Source: Salvator merianae (lineage: Eukaryota > Chordata > Lepidosauria > Squamata > Teiidae). From it: 64,000 bases of DNA. The translations under genes and the position numbers were made by a program. Position 1 is the stretch's first letter, and each line of letters starts with the position of its first letter. Positions 23,120 to 34,400 of the stretch are shown in pieces. Location of the stretch: positions 38,304,876 through 38,368,875 of the forward strand of contig QVOM02000073.1 of assembly GCA_003586115.2 (NCBI GenBank), written 5' to 3'. The notes beneath the pieces are model-generated. The model did not search any database. It was given only the letters and a program-made list of their open reading frames with translations, and was not told the DNA's origin.

Positions 23120-23879
23120 TAGAACAAGCTGAGCACTTGCCTTGCTTCAGCTTGCTCCTGCCTGCCCCTCCTGGCCTTCTTGGAACCTGGAGGCAAAGAG
23201 ACTCCCTGCTGCTGTGCTGGGACACATGATGTCATTATGCAGCCGGCTGTGTTTTGGGGCTAGTTGTGACTTGCCCTGGGCCCTGCCAAGCCTCTGTGTG
23301 ATATTTATTCATTTATTTAACTATTTAGGCAACATCTACACAGCCCATGAGGACTGTGGCACCTTGTGCCTGGACTGCAGGGTCTTGCAAACCAATGTGC
23401 CCCATGGAAGATGTGGGTACCACATTCCATGGAATGTAAATATTAAACCCATATTTTTTAACACCACAGCGTATTAACATATTAAGAAAGAAGCCATTGC
23501 CAGGACTCTATGGTAACTTCCACATGTGCACAATAGGAGTGTTGTGAAAAACAGAACTGGCCTGGGAAACATGTCCTGGGCCAGGAACATGGCAGGTTGC
23601 ACAGAATGTACTGGTAAGTGTCTACATGGTGGCCAATCCAGCCTGGCCTGGCTTGGGGCATTTTTCTGCACCCTTGGAAATGTCTCCAGAAGTCTTCTGA
23701 AATCTGGAAAAATGTTATCAGACTCTGAAATGGAACCTAGGCCACTCCTGGTGCTGCTTCTGCTACGAGTCTACATGGTGGCAGCAGGAATGGAGACCCA
23801 GCCTGGCCCCCTTGTGAGAGACCACTTTAAAATGGTTTCACACCAGATAATTTGAGGCACCCACAGCAGGACTCCCCAA
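23120..23879. other. Unassigned non-coding DNA
   Basis: A short TTTATTCATTTATTTAAC stretch near 23306 may be an antisense LINE 3' tail. Two similar pieces with TGTCTACATGGTGGCC and GTCTACATGGTGGCAGC lie near 23618 and 23769. I see no gene. Confidence 0.4.
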
Positions 23880-24440
23880 ATGAGACTCTTGATATAGGGT
23901 GGGATATAAATGGCAAAGAATGAACGCATGATCTTAGCAGTCTTATCGGTTTGAATTGGGAGAGGTGCTGCCTTAAGAAACTTGGTCCCAAGTCGTTTAA
24001 GGACTTGTGTGGCAAAGATAAAACCTTAAATCCAGCTTGGTGTAATATGTACATGAATGGGAACTTGGGAATCAGGTACTACATTTTACATTAATGGCAG
24101 CTTCCAGAGCAAGTGCAAGGGTAGGCAGCATATAGAGAACGGTGGATAGGTTCCTCTTGTACAAGTAGTGATACAACTGATGTATCAGCCAGAGATGAGA
24201 CTAGATCACAAATGTCTCCTGAGCTTCTTGTGGCAATTAGAAGCACCCCAAAACTATCCTCCTGTTCTTTCTGAGGATGTTCAGCCTCTTTCAGAATATG
24301 AGAACTCCTCTGTTCCTTAACCTGGCAATGACTTACCTATAAGGTCCCTGTCTTTTCAAGAATCTGCTTAAGTCTGTTGAGCCTCATCCAACACACTGCT
24401 GCATCCAGGAACTGATTTTAGAATAGAGCAGGGTGTCTTT
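23880..24440 (-). mobile_element. L2/CR1-clade LINE fragment (antisense)
   Basis: The minus strand at about 24030-23930 reads FKVLSLPHKSLNDLGPSFL followed by RQHL, parallel to the L2-like block FKVLxLTYKALNGLGPxYL. The DNA up to about 24440 has the usual antisense text of such LINEs. It is short and broken. Confidence 0.55.
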
Positions 24441-24544
24441 ATTGCAAGGACAGATGGACAAACATTATTTTTTTTCTTCTGTTGAGCTTAGCCTCAGAAT
24501 ATTAACTATTCTGTGTGTAATATTCATTCTGTTCATCAATGCCA

Positions 24545-25045
24545 CCTGTGACAAGATGCAACAATTAAAATACATAAAAACAAGAATTAAAAGCAAGTAA
24601 AAACACTGCAGTACTCAGAGGAGAAAGATAATTACCTCTTCAGTCAAAGACATGGATACAGAGATAGGAAGATATATACAGTGGGTGCTCAACGCATCTC
24701 AGACAGGAGACTATTCCACAATTTGAGGGCTGTAAACCAGAAAGCCCTCTCATAGGTCTCCATTCCTTTAGCTTCAAAGGGTGGTGGCACTTCCAAGAGG
24801 GGTTCTCTAGCTGATCTTCATGCAAGTACAGGTCTGTATGGGAGGAGACGTTCCTTTATGTATTCGGGGTCCAAATTGTTTTGAGCTTTATAAATCAAGA
24901 TTAAAACACTGAATTGGGCTCAGTAGCAATTTGGTGGACAATGCAGTTTCTTTAACACTGGCAGGATATGCAGCCATACTCATCAGTAGCCTTGCTGCTT
25001 TATTCTCTACTTGTTGCAACTGCCAAACCATCTTCAAGGCACCAC
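24545..25045 (-). mobile_element. L2/CR1-clade LINE 3' fragment (antisense)
   Basis: This follows the antisense pattern of the family: a start near CATAAAAACAAGAATTAAAA, then GAGACTATTCCACAATTTGAGG, then GGGGTCCAAATTGTTTTGAG and CACTGAATTGGGCTCAGTAG, ending at TGCCAAACCATCTTCAAGG. The minus strand gives remnants of the LWNSL and FKxLxLxYKxxNxxGP blocks. It is a separate insertion from, or a displaced part of, the fragment to its left. Confidence 0.7.
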
Positions 25046-26335
25046 CGCCACCTGAGCTTCAAGAGACAGAGATGAATCCATGAGTCTGCCACTACCCCAG
25101 TTGTGCTTCTGCCCTTTCTGATGGAGTTCAGCCCCATCAAAAATAGTGTATGGATTTGAGTGCCTGTAATGTCTGGATTCAGCTTCAGTTTATTGGCTCA
25201 TATCCTGCCCATGACTGGCTCCAGAGAGAGAGGAGAGTGGGAATGATATCTTGCTCTTCTTCTCTCCTCCATTTTATTCTTTTGGCCAATAAAAGGAGAG
25301 ATCAGGTAGGCAGTGTGATTCATGCTGCATTTTGCCCCCCCCCATCAAGACAAGTTGGGGGGAGGTCCCTGGGGGTCAAGAAAACCATGCCACTTTGCCC
25401 CAGTCATGCCATACATTCCCTGGGCATGTGTTTCCTGCTTGGAGAATGGTGAGAGGAGCAAATGTCATTACATTTGCTCCTGCAATCACAAGGATTCTTT
25501 ATCCCATCCCTCTATTATGCCAATTTTTGCTTCCAGCAAAGAGATTTTGGGACTCCTCTGGGGAGAGGTGTGAATTGCTGTTCCCAAAAGGTTTTCCCCA
25601 AGCCTCCAGTGTGTTTTCTAGAAGGGGTCAAGAATGGCATTAGGACCAATCACAGCATTAAGAAAGCCCATTTCTGGTTGGTTAGGATGAGAGGCAATCA
25701 AAGCATATGTTTTGATTTTACTATTCCTTTTGTCATAACTCTGTAGAACAATCAGATGAGCAGAAATGTTGCCTGTGCTATGGGCTCCTGGTTTATATCC
25801 CTTATCTCGCAACTTGCAGAAAGTGAAAAAGAAAAGTTGCAATTTTTGAAGGATAGGTTCCCAGAAACTCTTCTGAATATCAAAGTCTCAAATAAAGAGT
25901 CCTTGGGACTGTTGGACAAAGGAGTTAAGGAAACCAGCTGGTAAAATTCTCTTTTTTTTTTTTTCCAAACAGCGGATTTGCTAACATGCCCAATTCCTGT
26001 GGGTGGGCATATATTTGAGACAGGGAGCCCACTTCTTAGCAGATTAGATTCATGGATGAAGCCTTTACCACCTGAAAGGGACTTTCTAGGGAAGTCACTT
26101 TTGTTCTGTCTTGTGCCCTGGCACCTGCATCCAAGTATGGAGTTAAAATGGATGCTCCCAGACCATCTCTTGGAGGAATTTCAAGATTCTGGATGGTCCA
26201 AAATGAGTATTCATTCACTTCACCCAATTTCTGCATTTCTGATGTAGGGATAGCATGATACAGTCCCTCCTGGAACAAAAATGGCATTTCTGCTGCAGTG
26301 GCAGTGAAAAGGAGAAAAACTGCAGTAAATGGAGG
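25046..26335. other. Unassigned non-coding DNA
   Basis: The region contains a short C-run near 25336, three overlapping open frames of 83-103 codons at 25322-25643, and T-rich text near 25950. The open frames have no recognisable domain. I see no gene. Confidence 0.4.
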
Positions 26336-26478
26336 TAGAGATACGCACAAACGTTTTTCCGATTCAGTTTGAACCGAACCCCACAAACTTTGAATGTGTT
26401 CGAATTGAATTTTGCATGTCTCAAAGAAATTTGAGATTCAGTTTGAATGTTTGATGAACATTCAAACTATACTTGCGG
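26336..26478 (+). mobile_element. hAT-like MITE, truncated copy
   Basis: It starts with TAGAGATACGCACAAAC, matching the left end of the complete element at 62206-62538. It has the same T- and A-rich GTTCAAAC/GTTTGAATG wording inside. The right terminal repeat is missing. Confidence 0.6.
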
Positions 26479-27738
26479 TTGGTCATCCTGCAGAAGGTTT
26501 CTATGCCAATGTTACGTGACTGTGCACAGACTAAGGGTGTCCCCAGATGCAGGTTAAAACCTGTGATTCATCCCAGAATTATAGTGGGAATGAAGGTTCC
26601 CCAAACAGCAATTACTTACAGTTGTCTGCCAGCTCTTTGCATTATTGTTCTTGCTCCAAATATGTGGAAGCTAGCCAAACACAGGAAAAAAACAAAGGGA
26701 AGTAGATTGGTGCTTGGAACAGTATTTGGAACAGGAACAACAAAGAAATAGCTGGCTGATGGAGGTAAGACCTGGGATTGCCTCCTGCTGTGAGAGGCAA
26801 TCATGGGATCTAAAAAATATTACCTCCTGCCAACAGGAGGGCAAAAGTCCTAGAAAAATATGTATATCCAAATTTGTACACGCAATGTCCATCAGTTCCT
26901 TTATTTTCATTGGGGTTATCCTGTGTTTGGACATGATGGGAGAAATCTCACTGCGGTGTTCTGTAACTGCTAGTGTGGTCAATGACGGCGCAAAAGCTAT
27001 TCACATGTGCTCTTAACTGTCCACTTATTCAAAGCCCTGAATCTTCCAATAGTTCACCTGGTCTGAATTCAAGCAAGTGCATTCAAGTGATTGTATGGAG
27101 TTAAAACGCATTAGGAATGACATAGTAAATCTCTAGCCGCAGCCCAAACTCAAGCTTTTTCTTTGAGGCCATCTCCACTGTAATGTTACAAAATGTTTAT
27201 GTACATTCCTACAGTTTACACTGATAGTGCAGCTGCTGAGAGGGCGGTTGGTTATTGTGTATGTGCGCGTGTGTGTGTGTGTGTGTGTGTAAGCTTATGT
27301 GTGCATGGGGGGGGGAGGTAGGCAGGTAGGCTGTGGCTATTTCTGCACTTCCCTGTTATGCCAGAACAAGTTGCTTGCTAGTATGCTTCTTACGCCACAC
27401 CTGTCCACAGGGTTCCTATCGTGGTTTAGCTGCAGACCTAATTTAGGGTCTACAACTGTACTAATAGTGTCTGTTCCAGTCCAGGCATCAGCGCTTCTGC
27501 ACCTGGCTCAGAACAAGGAGGATGGAGGCATTCCAGAGTTGGTGAAATGTCATGCCACCCATGTGTCATTGCCACTACCCTGTCTTCACAGCCTGCACAC
27601 CTCCACCAAAGATCACTTCCACACAGAGATGTGTTTTTTATGATTGGGCAAAACTCCCCTCTTTTTTTTCGAAAAAGGAAAGGTGGAGGTGGAATATACT
27701 GGAAAAGGGTCAGATGGGGGTCAATTCGGAATAGCAAT
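26479..27738. other. Unassigned DNA with a hairpin and TG repeat
   Basis: A hairpin built on GATTGCCTC/GAGGCAATC lies at about 26774-26803. A TG microsatellite is annotated separately. The text CTATTTCTGCACTTCCCTG near 27337 resembles the shared terminal motif but no partner end was found. No gene is seen. Confidence 0.4.
27266..27290. repeat. (TG)n microsatellite
   Basis: About 12 GT units preceded by an imperfect GTGCGC stretch and followed shortly by a G-run near 27307. Confidence 0.95.
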
Positions 27739-27918
27739 GGCTTGTCACTTTAAGAATGCGTGTTCGCATGTTGCTGGAAGGGGGCGATCGCTGGCTGTGA
27801 AAACATGCCCCTTCCTGGGCAGGTCTTGCAGCGGCCTGCTGTGGCAAAATGGAGACCCCGTGGCCAAGGATGTCCCCTTCCAGCGACATGCGAACACCTA
27901 TTCTTAAAGCGACGAGCC
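27739..27918. mobile_element. Inverted-repeat MITE (CTTTAAG type), copy 1
   Basis: The arms begin GGCTTGTCACTTTAAG and, in reverse complement, GGCTCGTCGCTTTAAG. They stay paired over about 56 nt, through GTTCGCATGTTGCTGGAAGG. The centre is unpaired. It is related to 48766-48947 in its TTTAAG and GTGTTC wording. It has no coding capacity. Confidence 0.8.
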
Positions 27919-28114
27919 CTCGCTGATTTAGAACTGTTCAAATGATGCCTTTGATGACAACAGACAGACCTTGGAAAGACTGTGGAGACAGCCCAGTTCA
28001 GCTACGCACACGCGTGCTCTGAACACAACGTAAAGCAACAGGGCTGGGCCAATTGCTAGCTGAGATGGGTGGTGCCTCGGGTGTGGTGTCAGTTGTATGA
28101 ACCAGAACACCTAC

Positions 28115-28340
28115 GGCACCGTTCCATTGCGGGCTCAAAGCGGTTTACAAGCAATTAACAAAATACAGAAAAATTATTAAACAGAATACAAGAGCAAAAT
28201 ATAATAGTCATGACAATATTTAAAATACCTTTAAAAATAAAATCCAGATAAAAAGAACAAGAAATATTTCTCAAACACACGCATAGCTGTTCTCCCTTGC
28301 AGGGTTTGTGGTAGCAGTTTCCAAGCCCAGCCCCAGGCAG
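28115..28340 (-). mobile_element. LINE (L2/CR1-type) 3' UTR fragment (antisense)
   Basis: The text GGCTCAAAGCGGTTTACAAG followed by A-rich DNA is the reverse of the usual L2/CR1 LINE 3' region (CCGCTTTGAGCC-like). It is short and has no coding remnant. Confidence 0.5.
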
Positions 28341-28342
28341 CT

Positions 28343-28585
28343 CATTATGCAGGTGCCTTTACTTGAAAGACGGCAGAGACAGAAGCCAGGAGAGGCTCAG
28401 ACAGGGTCAGCAACAGCCCCCAGCTGAATCCACTGAGCTGCTCCCACCAGGCATCCTTGGCCAGGCAAGTTCTTTTATGCAGAGCAGAGGCCTTTCTCTG
28501 CAAGAGAGCAGAGACACAGAAGCCGGGAAGAGAGACTCAGGCAGGGGCAACAAAACAGTGCCCAGCTACATCCACTGAGCAGCTT
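28343..28585. repeat. Tandem duplication, about 135-bp unit
   Basis: GCAGAGAC..AGAAGCC at 28373 recurs at 28508. After each copy come a CTCAG(G/A)CAGGG-like stretch, CCCAGCT and ATCCACTGAGC. Both units are led by TTATGCAG and GCCTTT. The two copies have diverged moderately, with small indels. Confidence 0.75.
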
Positions 28586-28772
28586 TCTGCAAGTGTTAAA
28601 AAGTACTGCTATACTGTATTATATTTATCTATCTGCAAACAAGTATTGCAAAATTCACACTTTTATTCTTGCTTTATTTGTTTCTGTTTCCCCGTTTGGT
28701 TTGGTACAGTTTCCTTCTCTCACACAACTTAAAACACTGAAGAACCATGCAGGTTTTCTGCCAGAATACGAT
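28586..28772. other. Unassigned non-coding DNA
   Basis: AT-rich spacer with no features recognised. Confidence 0.5.
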
Positions 28773-29389
28773 GGGCCTTTTCGCACTGAGCTCCGTAGTC
28801 CGTTCCCAGTAGTTGGCCCCTTCCCAGTAGGAGGGGTTGGAGAACCCTGGCTGCCCTTCGCACTCCCGGCCAGAGGAACGGACCCGAAGCCGACCAGTAG
28901 AGGGAACAGTGCGAATGGCAGCCGCTAGTTCCGTACCGCACTCTGTACCATCGAGCTCTGCTCCGTACCATTGTGCTCCGCTTTGTAACCAGAGGGCTCG
29001 TTATGGAGCCGGCTTCGTAACGGTAGCTAGGCTGTCATGCCCAAAGGGCTACCCCGGGCAAGAAGTTTCTAACGGGGGGTACGGAGCATCGGACTGGGAG
29101 TACGGAGCATCGGACCGGGAGCACGGAGCATCGGACCAGGGTGTGAAGCTGCAGACCATGCATGCCATTGCAAACGCCGACGACAGTGTGAAAGCACCGT
29201 GCCCGATCTTCGCTCCATCGCGCAGGTCGGGATGAAGACAAGCTTTTACTTGTCTTGCCTTACCCAGGATCAGGTACGAATCGGGTACGATGTGGTTCAG
29301 ATCGGGTGAGGTTCGTGCCCGCGGCAGTGCGAACGCTCCGTTCTAGCGAACGGACTGGAACGTTCCACCGCTGTAGTGCGAACAGGCCC
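28773..29389. mobile_element. Family E CpG-rich DNA element, copy 1
   Basis: A 617-bp element with ends GGGCCTTTTCGCACTG and, in reverse, GGGCCTGTTCGCACTA. It is GC-rich and keeps many CpG sites, unlike most of the window, which suggests recent insertion. Shared blocks with copy 2 include GAACGGACCCGAAGCCGACC, GGCTCGTTA and an AGACAAGCTTTTACTTGTCT hairpin (about 29234-29253). It has a 21-bp triplicate inside. The open frame of 132 codons here is CpG-driven and lacks recognisable motifs. Confidence 0.88.
29079..29141. repeat. 21-bp unit repeated three times inside family E
   Basis: Units start at 29079, 29100 and 29121, each close to GTACGGAGCATCGGACCGGG plus A. Copy 2 of family E has only two diverged units in the same place, so the number varies between copies. 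Confidence 0.92.
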
Positions 29390-29404
29390 AGTGTTACTGT
29401 GAGA

Positions 29405-29640
29405 CCCCGTGGTGATCTTGTCTGATCTCAAATGCTAAGCAGAGTCAAGTCTAGTTTATGAGAAACTGCCTGCCTGAGAAGAACAGGTGCTGTAGGTCAG
29501 ACTGGGAAGCAGAAAAAAGATCTTGGAATAAGACAGTGGCAAGGCCTTCTGCATTGGTGCTACAAAAACTATATGGCTTTGATCATGAAGCGATGAAAGT
29601 GAGCTCAACAAGATTGGACCTGTATGTTTATTTAAAAATC
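29405..29640 (+). mobile_element. 5S rRNA-headed SINE with Sauria-like body
   Basis: The head at about 29412-29498 follows 5S rRNA: GATCTTGTCTGATCTCAAAT, GCTAAGCAGAGTC, CTAGTT and finally CAGGTGCTGTAGG. This covers roughly 5S positions 25 to 120, including the internal pol III region. The body has GACAGTGGCAAGGCCTTCTG and then ACAAAAACTATATGGC..GATCATGAAG, comparable to the Sauria SINE body seen at 4391-4547 and 39733-39863. A plain 5S pseudogene would not have that body, so a 5S-derived SINE is the better call. It begins right after family E copy 1. Confidence 0.75.
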
Positions 29641-29805
29641 TTAGGTATCTTGAAAATGGCTGTTGCACACTTTAGAAAGGACTGCGAAGAACTTTGTTTA
29701 ATAGGTATATGAATACAACATCACATGATGAGAAAAATTAAGACAGAAAAAATGTTAAGCAGTTAAATGCATTTAGTTTGAAATGCTTGAAACAAAAAAC
29801 ATTTT
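29641..29805. other. Unassigned spacer
   Basis: A-rich DNA with no feature recognised. Confidence 0.5.
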
Positions 29806-29985
29806 GGGCCTTTCTGCACTTGGACATATTCCAGATTATATCTCAGAATAGGGACCTGCCATCTGCATGCTAATGCAGACTATGGTAGGCCCTGCGCAAG
29901 ACCTTTCATAGTTTGCACTAGCATGTGGATAGCAGGTCCCTATTCTGGGATATAATCCACAATAAGGCCAAGTGCAGAAAGGGCC
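29806..29985. mobile_element. Family B palindromic MITE, copy 2
   Basis: A 180-bp element. The ends are GGGCCTTTCTGCACTTGG and, in reverse, GGCCCTTTCTGCACTTGG. Both arms carry AATAGGGACCTGCYATC wording in opposite orientation. It matches 15251-15432 along its full length, in the same overall order. Confidence 0.88.
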
Positions 29986-30741
29986 TTTGTTTCAGTCACT
30001 GTACTGACTACATTTTTGTACATGCAACACAAGACAAACTTACACTCAACCTTTATTTGAACACATATGATTGATCTGTTTGTTTCTGCTACACAAAAGA
30101 GACAGGATATCATAAAATAATTCAGTATGCATTTCATACAAAGCAAAATCTGCATCTGCTAGTATGTGAAAGAAATGTCTTAGTTCCCACTCAAAACTTT
30201 ATTTTCCAGGATTCTGAGACCCTGAAAGATAAATGGTTGTAAAAGTGTGTTTTTCTATAGATTTGCTCGCTTTTCCTTTTCCTTTTTTGTTTTGTGTATA
30301 GGCATTTGCTTTGGGGTTCACTTTCAGTGCTGCAGATATTTCAGATTTTGTTGAAATTTAAAAAACCGATAAATATACTTTAGGACCTTAAATTATAATA
30401 CTTGGCAATATAGCAGTAAATAATTTCTACTGACATGAATCTGTCTTGGATATATAGACTAGCCAGGCAGCCAACCAGTTAATAAGATTGTGCACTCTGA
30501 CTTTATGGGTGGCAAATCAATCTCAGAGTCCAGGCAAGCATTCTAGAAGCATTTGTAGAGTTGCTTCACTCCACAAGAGAGTGGGTGTTGTTTGGGCATG
30601 CCTATGAGATGGCTGTGGTTGGCTGCACTTTAGCTGGCTTGGCAAGAAGTACTCCTTGCACATGAGACCTAATAATCACCTAAAAAAGCTGGGGTGGCTG
30701 CCAGAAGCAGCAGGTGATCTTTAGGAGAACTTTTATTTTAG
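29986..30741. other. Unassigned non-coding DNA
   Basis: Nothing recognised; AT-rich. Confidence 0.45.
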
Positions 30742-31187
30742 GTTGCACGATCCAGTCGTAGTGCTTCAGGGCACTAACTCATTAGTAACTCATGCTATAA
30801 AGAGATTTATTGCATGGGCCTGCCGGTTGCCATGGCAGTGGCCGGCTGCTGCCATGGTGACGATCGGGTGCGGGCCTGATTGGGCATCACAGGCCCAACT
30901 GGGGCATCACGTGGGCCCAGTTGGGCCAATTGCCTCATCACGCATGTGCGATTGCACATGCGTGATGAGCAGTTTGCATGCAAGATGGCAAATGTGCAAA
31001 TGGTACCTTACCTGAAGCTTACTCTGAGCTCCAGGTAAGGTTCCAGACTACTATTTACTACTCCAGTGTTAGGGGCGATCGGGAGTGGTTGGATAACGCT
31101 TCCAGTTGCTTTAGCTGTCTAGCAGTGCGGATGCTCTTGGATAGCAAGCATGCTAGATGCTTGCTAGTGTCAAGTGTGAATCGGCCC
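30742..31187. mobile_element. Family A DNA element (left end unclear)
   Basis: It shares GGCCGGCTGCTGCCATGGTG with 38703-39470 and ends with CAAGTGTGAATCGGCCC, the shared terminal motif in reverse. It holds a perfect 15-bp stem with a 4-nt loop (30935-30949 and 30954-30968), built on CATCACGCATGTGC and rich in CpG. Towards the right it has CTTGCTAGTGTCAAGTG, as in 39450-39460. The left end is not clear. Confidence 0.7.
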
Positions 31188-31213
31188 TATATGTTTGCTG
31201 CTTGTGACACTTA

Positions 31214-31450
31214 GGGCCTTTTCACGCTTACTTGTAAACTGGTACAGTGTGAAGCCTAGATGCCTCTGGAACAGAGAGGTCACCTTCCCCACTAGACCAC
31301 TTTGTCCAGGACAGCAGTAGACCTTTTTGAAAAGGTTTATTGCCATCCTACTCAGGTGTAAACTGGCCCAAGGAGGTCACATACCTCTCTGTTCTGGTTT
31401 AGCAGGAGGATCCATTTCGGCAGCGCACCAAATTGCTCTGTCAGCCAGCT
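31214..31450. mobile_element. Family C-like DNA element, truncated
   Basis: It starts with GGGCCTTTTCACGCTTACTT after a TTA trinucleotide. Inside, AGTAGACCTTTTTGAAAAGG followed by TTTATTGCCAT matches the element at 46360-46831. No right end is found before the LINE begins, so it is probably truncated. Confidence 0.6.
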
Positions 31451-31454
31451 TACT

Positions 31455-34400
31455 GCTCCAGCGGTACTGCTTTTGAATGCCATATGTCAGGCCAGAATAA
31501 AATATCAATCATCCATGACCTGATTCTGGATGAAGGGGTTGATCTGGCATATGGGTGAATGAACTGGGTGGACCTTGTCTCACCCAGCTTTGCCCCCCAG
31601 CTTGCTGAGCTCAGCACTGTTCCAGACTGGTGGGGTGGGGAGGAGGAGTTTCTGTGGTTCATAGGACTTCTATCTCTCTTGTCAGATGGCCAGTTTATTC
31701 TGTGACTCAGTCTGAGAAGTTGTTTCTGATGTTGGGTCAGAGAGACAGAATAGGGGTGCTGCTGGTATACTGCCCAACCCACTGCCCAGCAACCTGAGAC
31801 AGTCTTGAATGTGGTAGTGGAAGTCTCCATGTTTGTGATTTGGGGGAATTTTAACATCCATGCTGAAATGACTCTTAGTGGTTCAGCTCAGGTCTATGAC
31901 AACTATGGAGCTATCTCAATATGTTGCTGGTCCAACACATATAGTGGGACATACTCTTAACCTGGTCTTTGCAAAAGAGCAATTTGGCGAGAATCCATTG
32001 ATAAGAGAGCTGATGGTAAGTCCATTGTCATGGATGGACTGTTTGTGGGTAAGGTTTGAACTCACATAACATCTCCCCTTCATATTGGTGCGGGACTTAT
32101 GCAATTGGAATGATTCCTGAATGCCCCAGGAGAACTTCCAGTTGACACAGACAGTTGTCTTACCAAAGCCATGGTCTCTGTGGAACCATGAAATCTATAC
32201 CGCTATTGACACAATTGCTCTCAAGTACCCTCAACACTCTAATGGAACCTGTTAAGCCCCCTGGTATTCCACAGAGCTATGGGTGATGAAGCGGGAGGAT
32301 TGATGCTAAAATCCCAGTGGTGCAAGTCTTGTTGGGTGCTTGATCAAACAGGGATTAGAACACACTACTGTGCCTGGCATCTGGTGGTGATGGCAGTGAA
32401 AAAGAATGATTTCTCTGCCACTACTGCATCCTCAAGTAGCCAACCAGCAGCATTCTTCAAAGGGGTAAATGGCCTAGTGATATCATTGCAGAAGGAAGAG
32501 GGGATGTTGCCATCAGAGGGCTGTTGAGTTAGAGTTGCAAGGCAATTTCGGGATAAAATTGCTCAGATCTGTATGAAATTGGACACCACAATTAAAAAGA
32601 GCCTGGTAGATGTGTCTAGAGAATGGAATCAGTTTCAGTTATTGAGATCTGTGGATGTGCGCTATCTCCTTGCAAGGGTCCACCCAACCACTTGCTTTTT
32701 GAGTCCTTGTCCATCATGGCTAACAAGAGCTGGACAGAGGAGCTTAGCTGTGTGAGTTTTGAGGATAGTTAATGCTTTGTTGCAGGAGGGGAATGTTCCA
32801 TTGGCTTTAAAAGAAATGCTACTATGTCCTGTCCTGAAGAGAACTTACCTAGACCTAGATGTATTGAATAACTATCACCTGGTTGCTGATATATTTTACT
32901 TGGACAAGGTTACGGAGAGTGTGATGGCAGCTCAACTATAGGCATGCTTGTGGACCCATTTCAGTTCTGCTTCAGGTCTAGTCATGGTACTGAAATTGCC
33001 TTGGTCATCTTGACAGATGAACTTCATTGGGAGAGGGATAAGGGTAGTATTACTCTGCTTGTTCTTCTTGATTTCTCAACAGATTTTGCTACTAAGAATC
33101 ATGGTATCCTTCTGGAAAGTCTACAGGGATTGGCAGTGGTTTTGATTTTACCTCTGAGGATGATACCAGGTAACTGTCCTGGAAGATTTTTGTAACTCCC
33201 TGGGAATTATCCTGTGGGGTTCCTCAGGGGTGGTTCCTATCCCTTTTTCTTTTTAATATGCTCATGAAGTGCTGGAAGAAGTTATTAGGAGCTTTGGAGT
33301 GAGGTGCCAACAGTACTCTGATAACACACAATGATGGGTGCTTTTGCATGGCATGGGCTATCCCACTCTATGCTAGCCTGGGTTCTGGGCCACTCCTGGC
33401 CTTTAAAGTTTCTAGGTGGGTCCTTTTAGATGGTGCACCACTTTTATTAAAGGGATCCCCTTTTGTATTCTGGCTTACAGGGGAGTACTGTCTGCATGCC
33501 TCCATGGTTCTGGATACTGGCCCTGGCCTGCTGGTAGACTATGTTATTGAGGTCTACCAGTAAACTGAGCTATGGTGTCATTTTGGATGCCCTAGCGCAG
33601 TCTATGCTCCATCCTCTGTGGACAAAGCATGCTTAGAGGGGGCAAGACATATCTCTCTATTCCTTCTGAGTCAGAAGATGAAGCTCAGGTGTTGAACTAG
33701 TGTCTGGAGGACTGAATGTGCACCAATAAACTGAAATTGAATCCAGGCAAAATGGAGGCTCAGGTGGCTAACAGTAGCCAAGAGTGTCTAGTTCCAGCTG
33801 AGGTTCATGGGCTAACTATGGCCCTTTATGGATAGAAATAGCTTGGCCACAGTAACCCATGTTCTGGTAATCTCTAGGTTGGACTATTGCAATGTGCTCT
33901 ATGTTGGGCTGCATTTGAAGCTAGTTCAGAAGCTGCAAATAGTACAGAATGCAGCAGCAAGACTGTTGATAGGTACTTGAGGTTGAATACTTGTCAGGTG
34001 GGTCTTAAAGGAACTGCACTAGTTGCCAGCTTGCTACCAAGCACAATTCAAGGTTCTAACATAGACTTACAACCCCCTTCCCCCAAATATTCGGCTCTAA
34101 ATATGTAAAGGAGCAATTCCTTCCATATGGACCTGCTCATCAGTTTAGATCTGCAGGAGATACCCTCTTGGTAGTGCCACCTCTATCAATAGTTAAAAAG
34201 TGCAAGGGGATGTGAGCAGGGCTTTCTTTGTGGTAGCCCCCAGGCTGTGAAACAACCACCCTTGTGAAGTGCATCCAGCCCTCTCACTGCATATATTTAG
34301 ACACATGTTGAAGATAAATCTCTTTATCCTAGCCTTTGGTTAAAGAAACATCTTCCTCTCCCTTTTCAGGTACCCTATTTCTTGTTCAATGTGTTTAATA

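Noticed and set aside
28773..29389. CpG-rich stretch as a host CpG island
   Set aside because: It has terminal inverted repeats and a second copy at 53513-54068, so it is a mobile element.
29412..29498. Possible 5S rRNA gene or plain pseudogene
   Set aside because: The first part of 5S is missing and a SINE-like body follows, so a 5S-derived SINE fits better.
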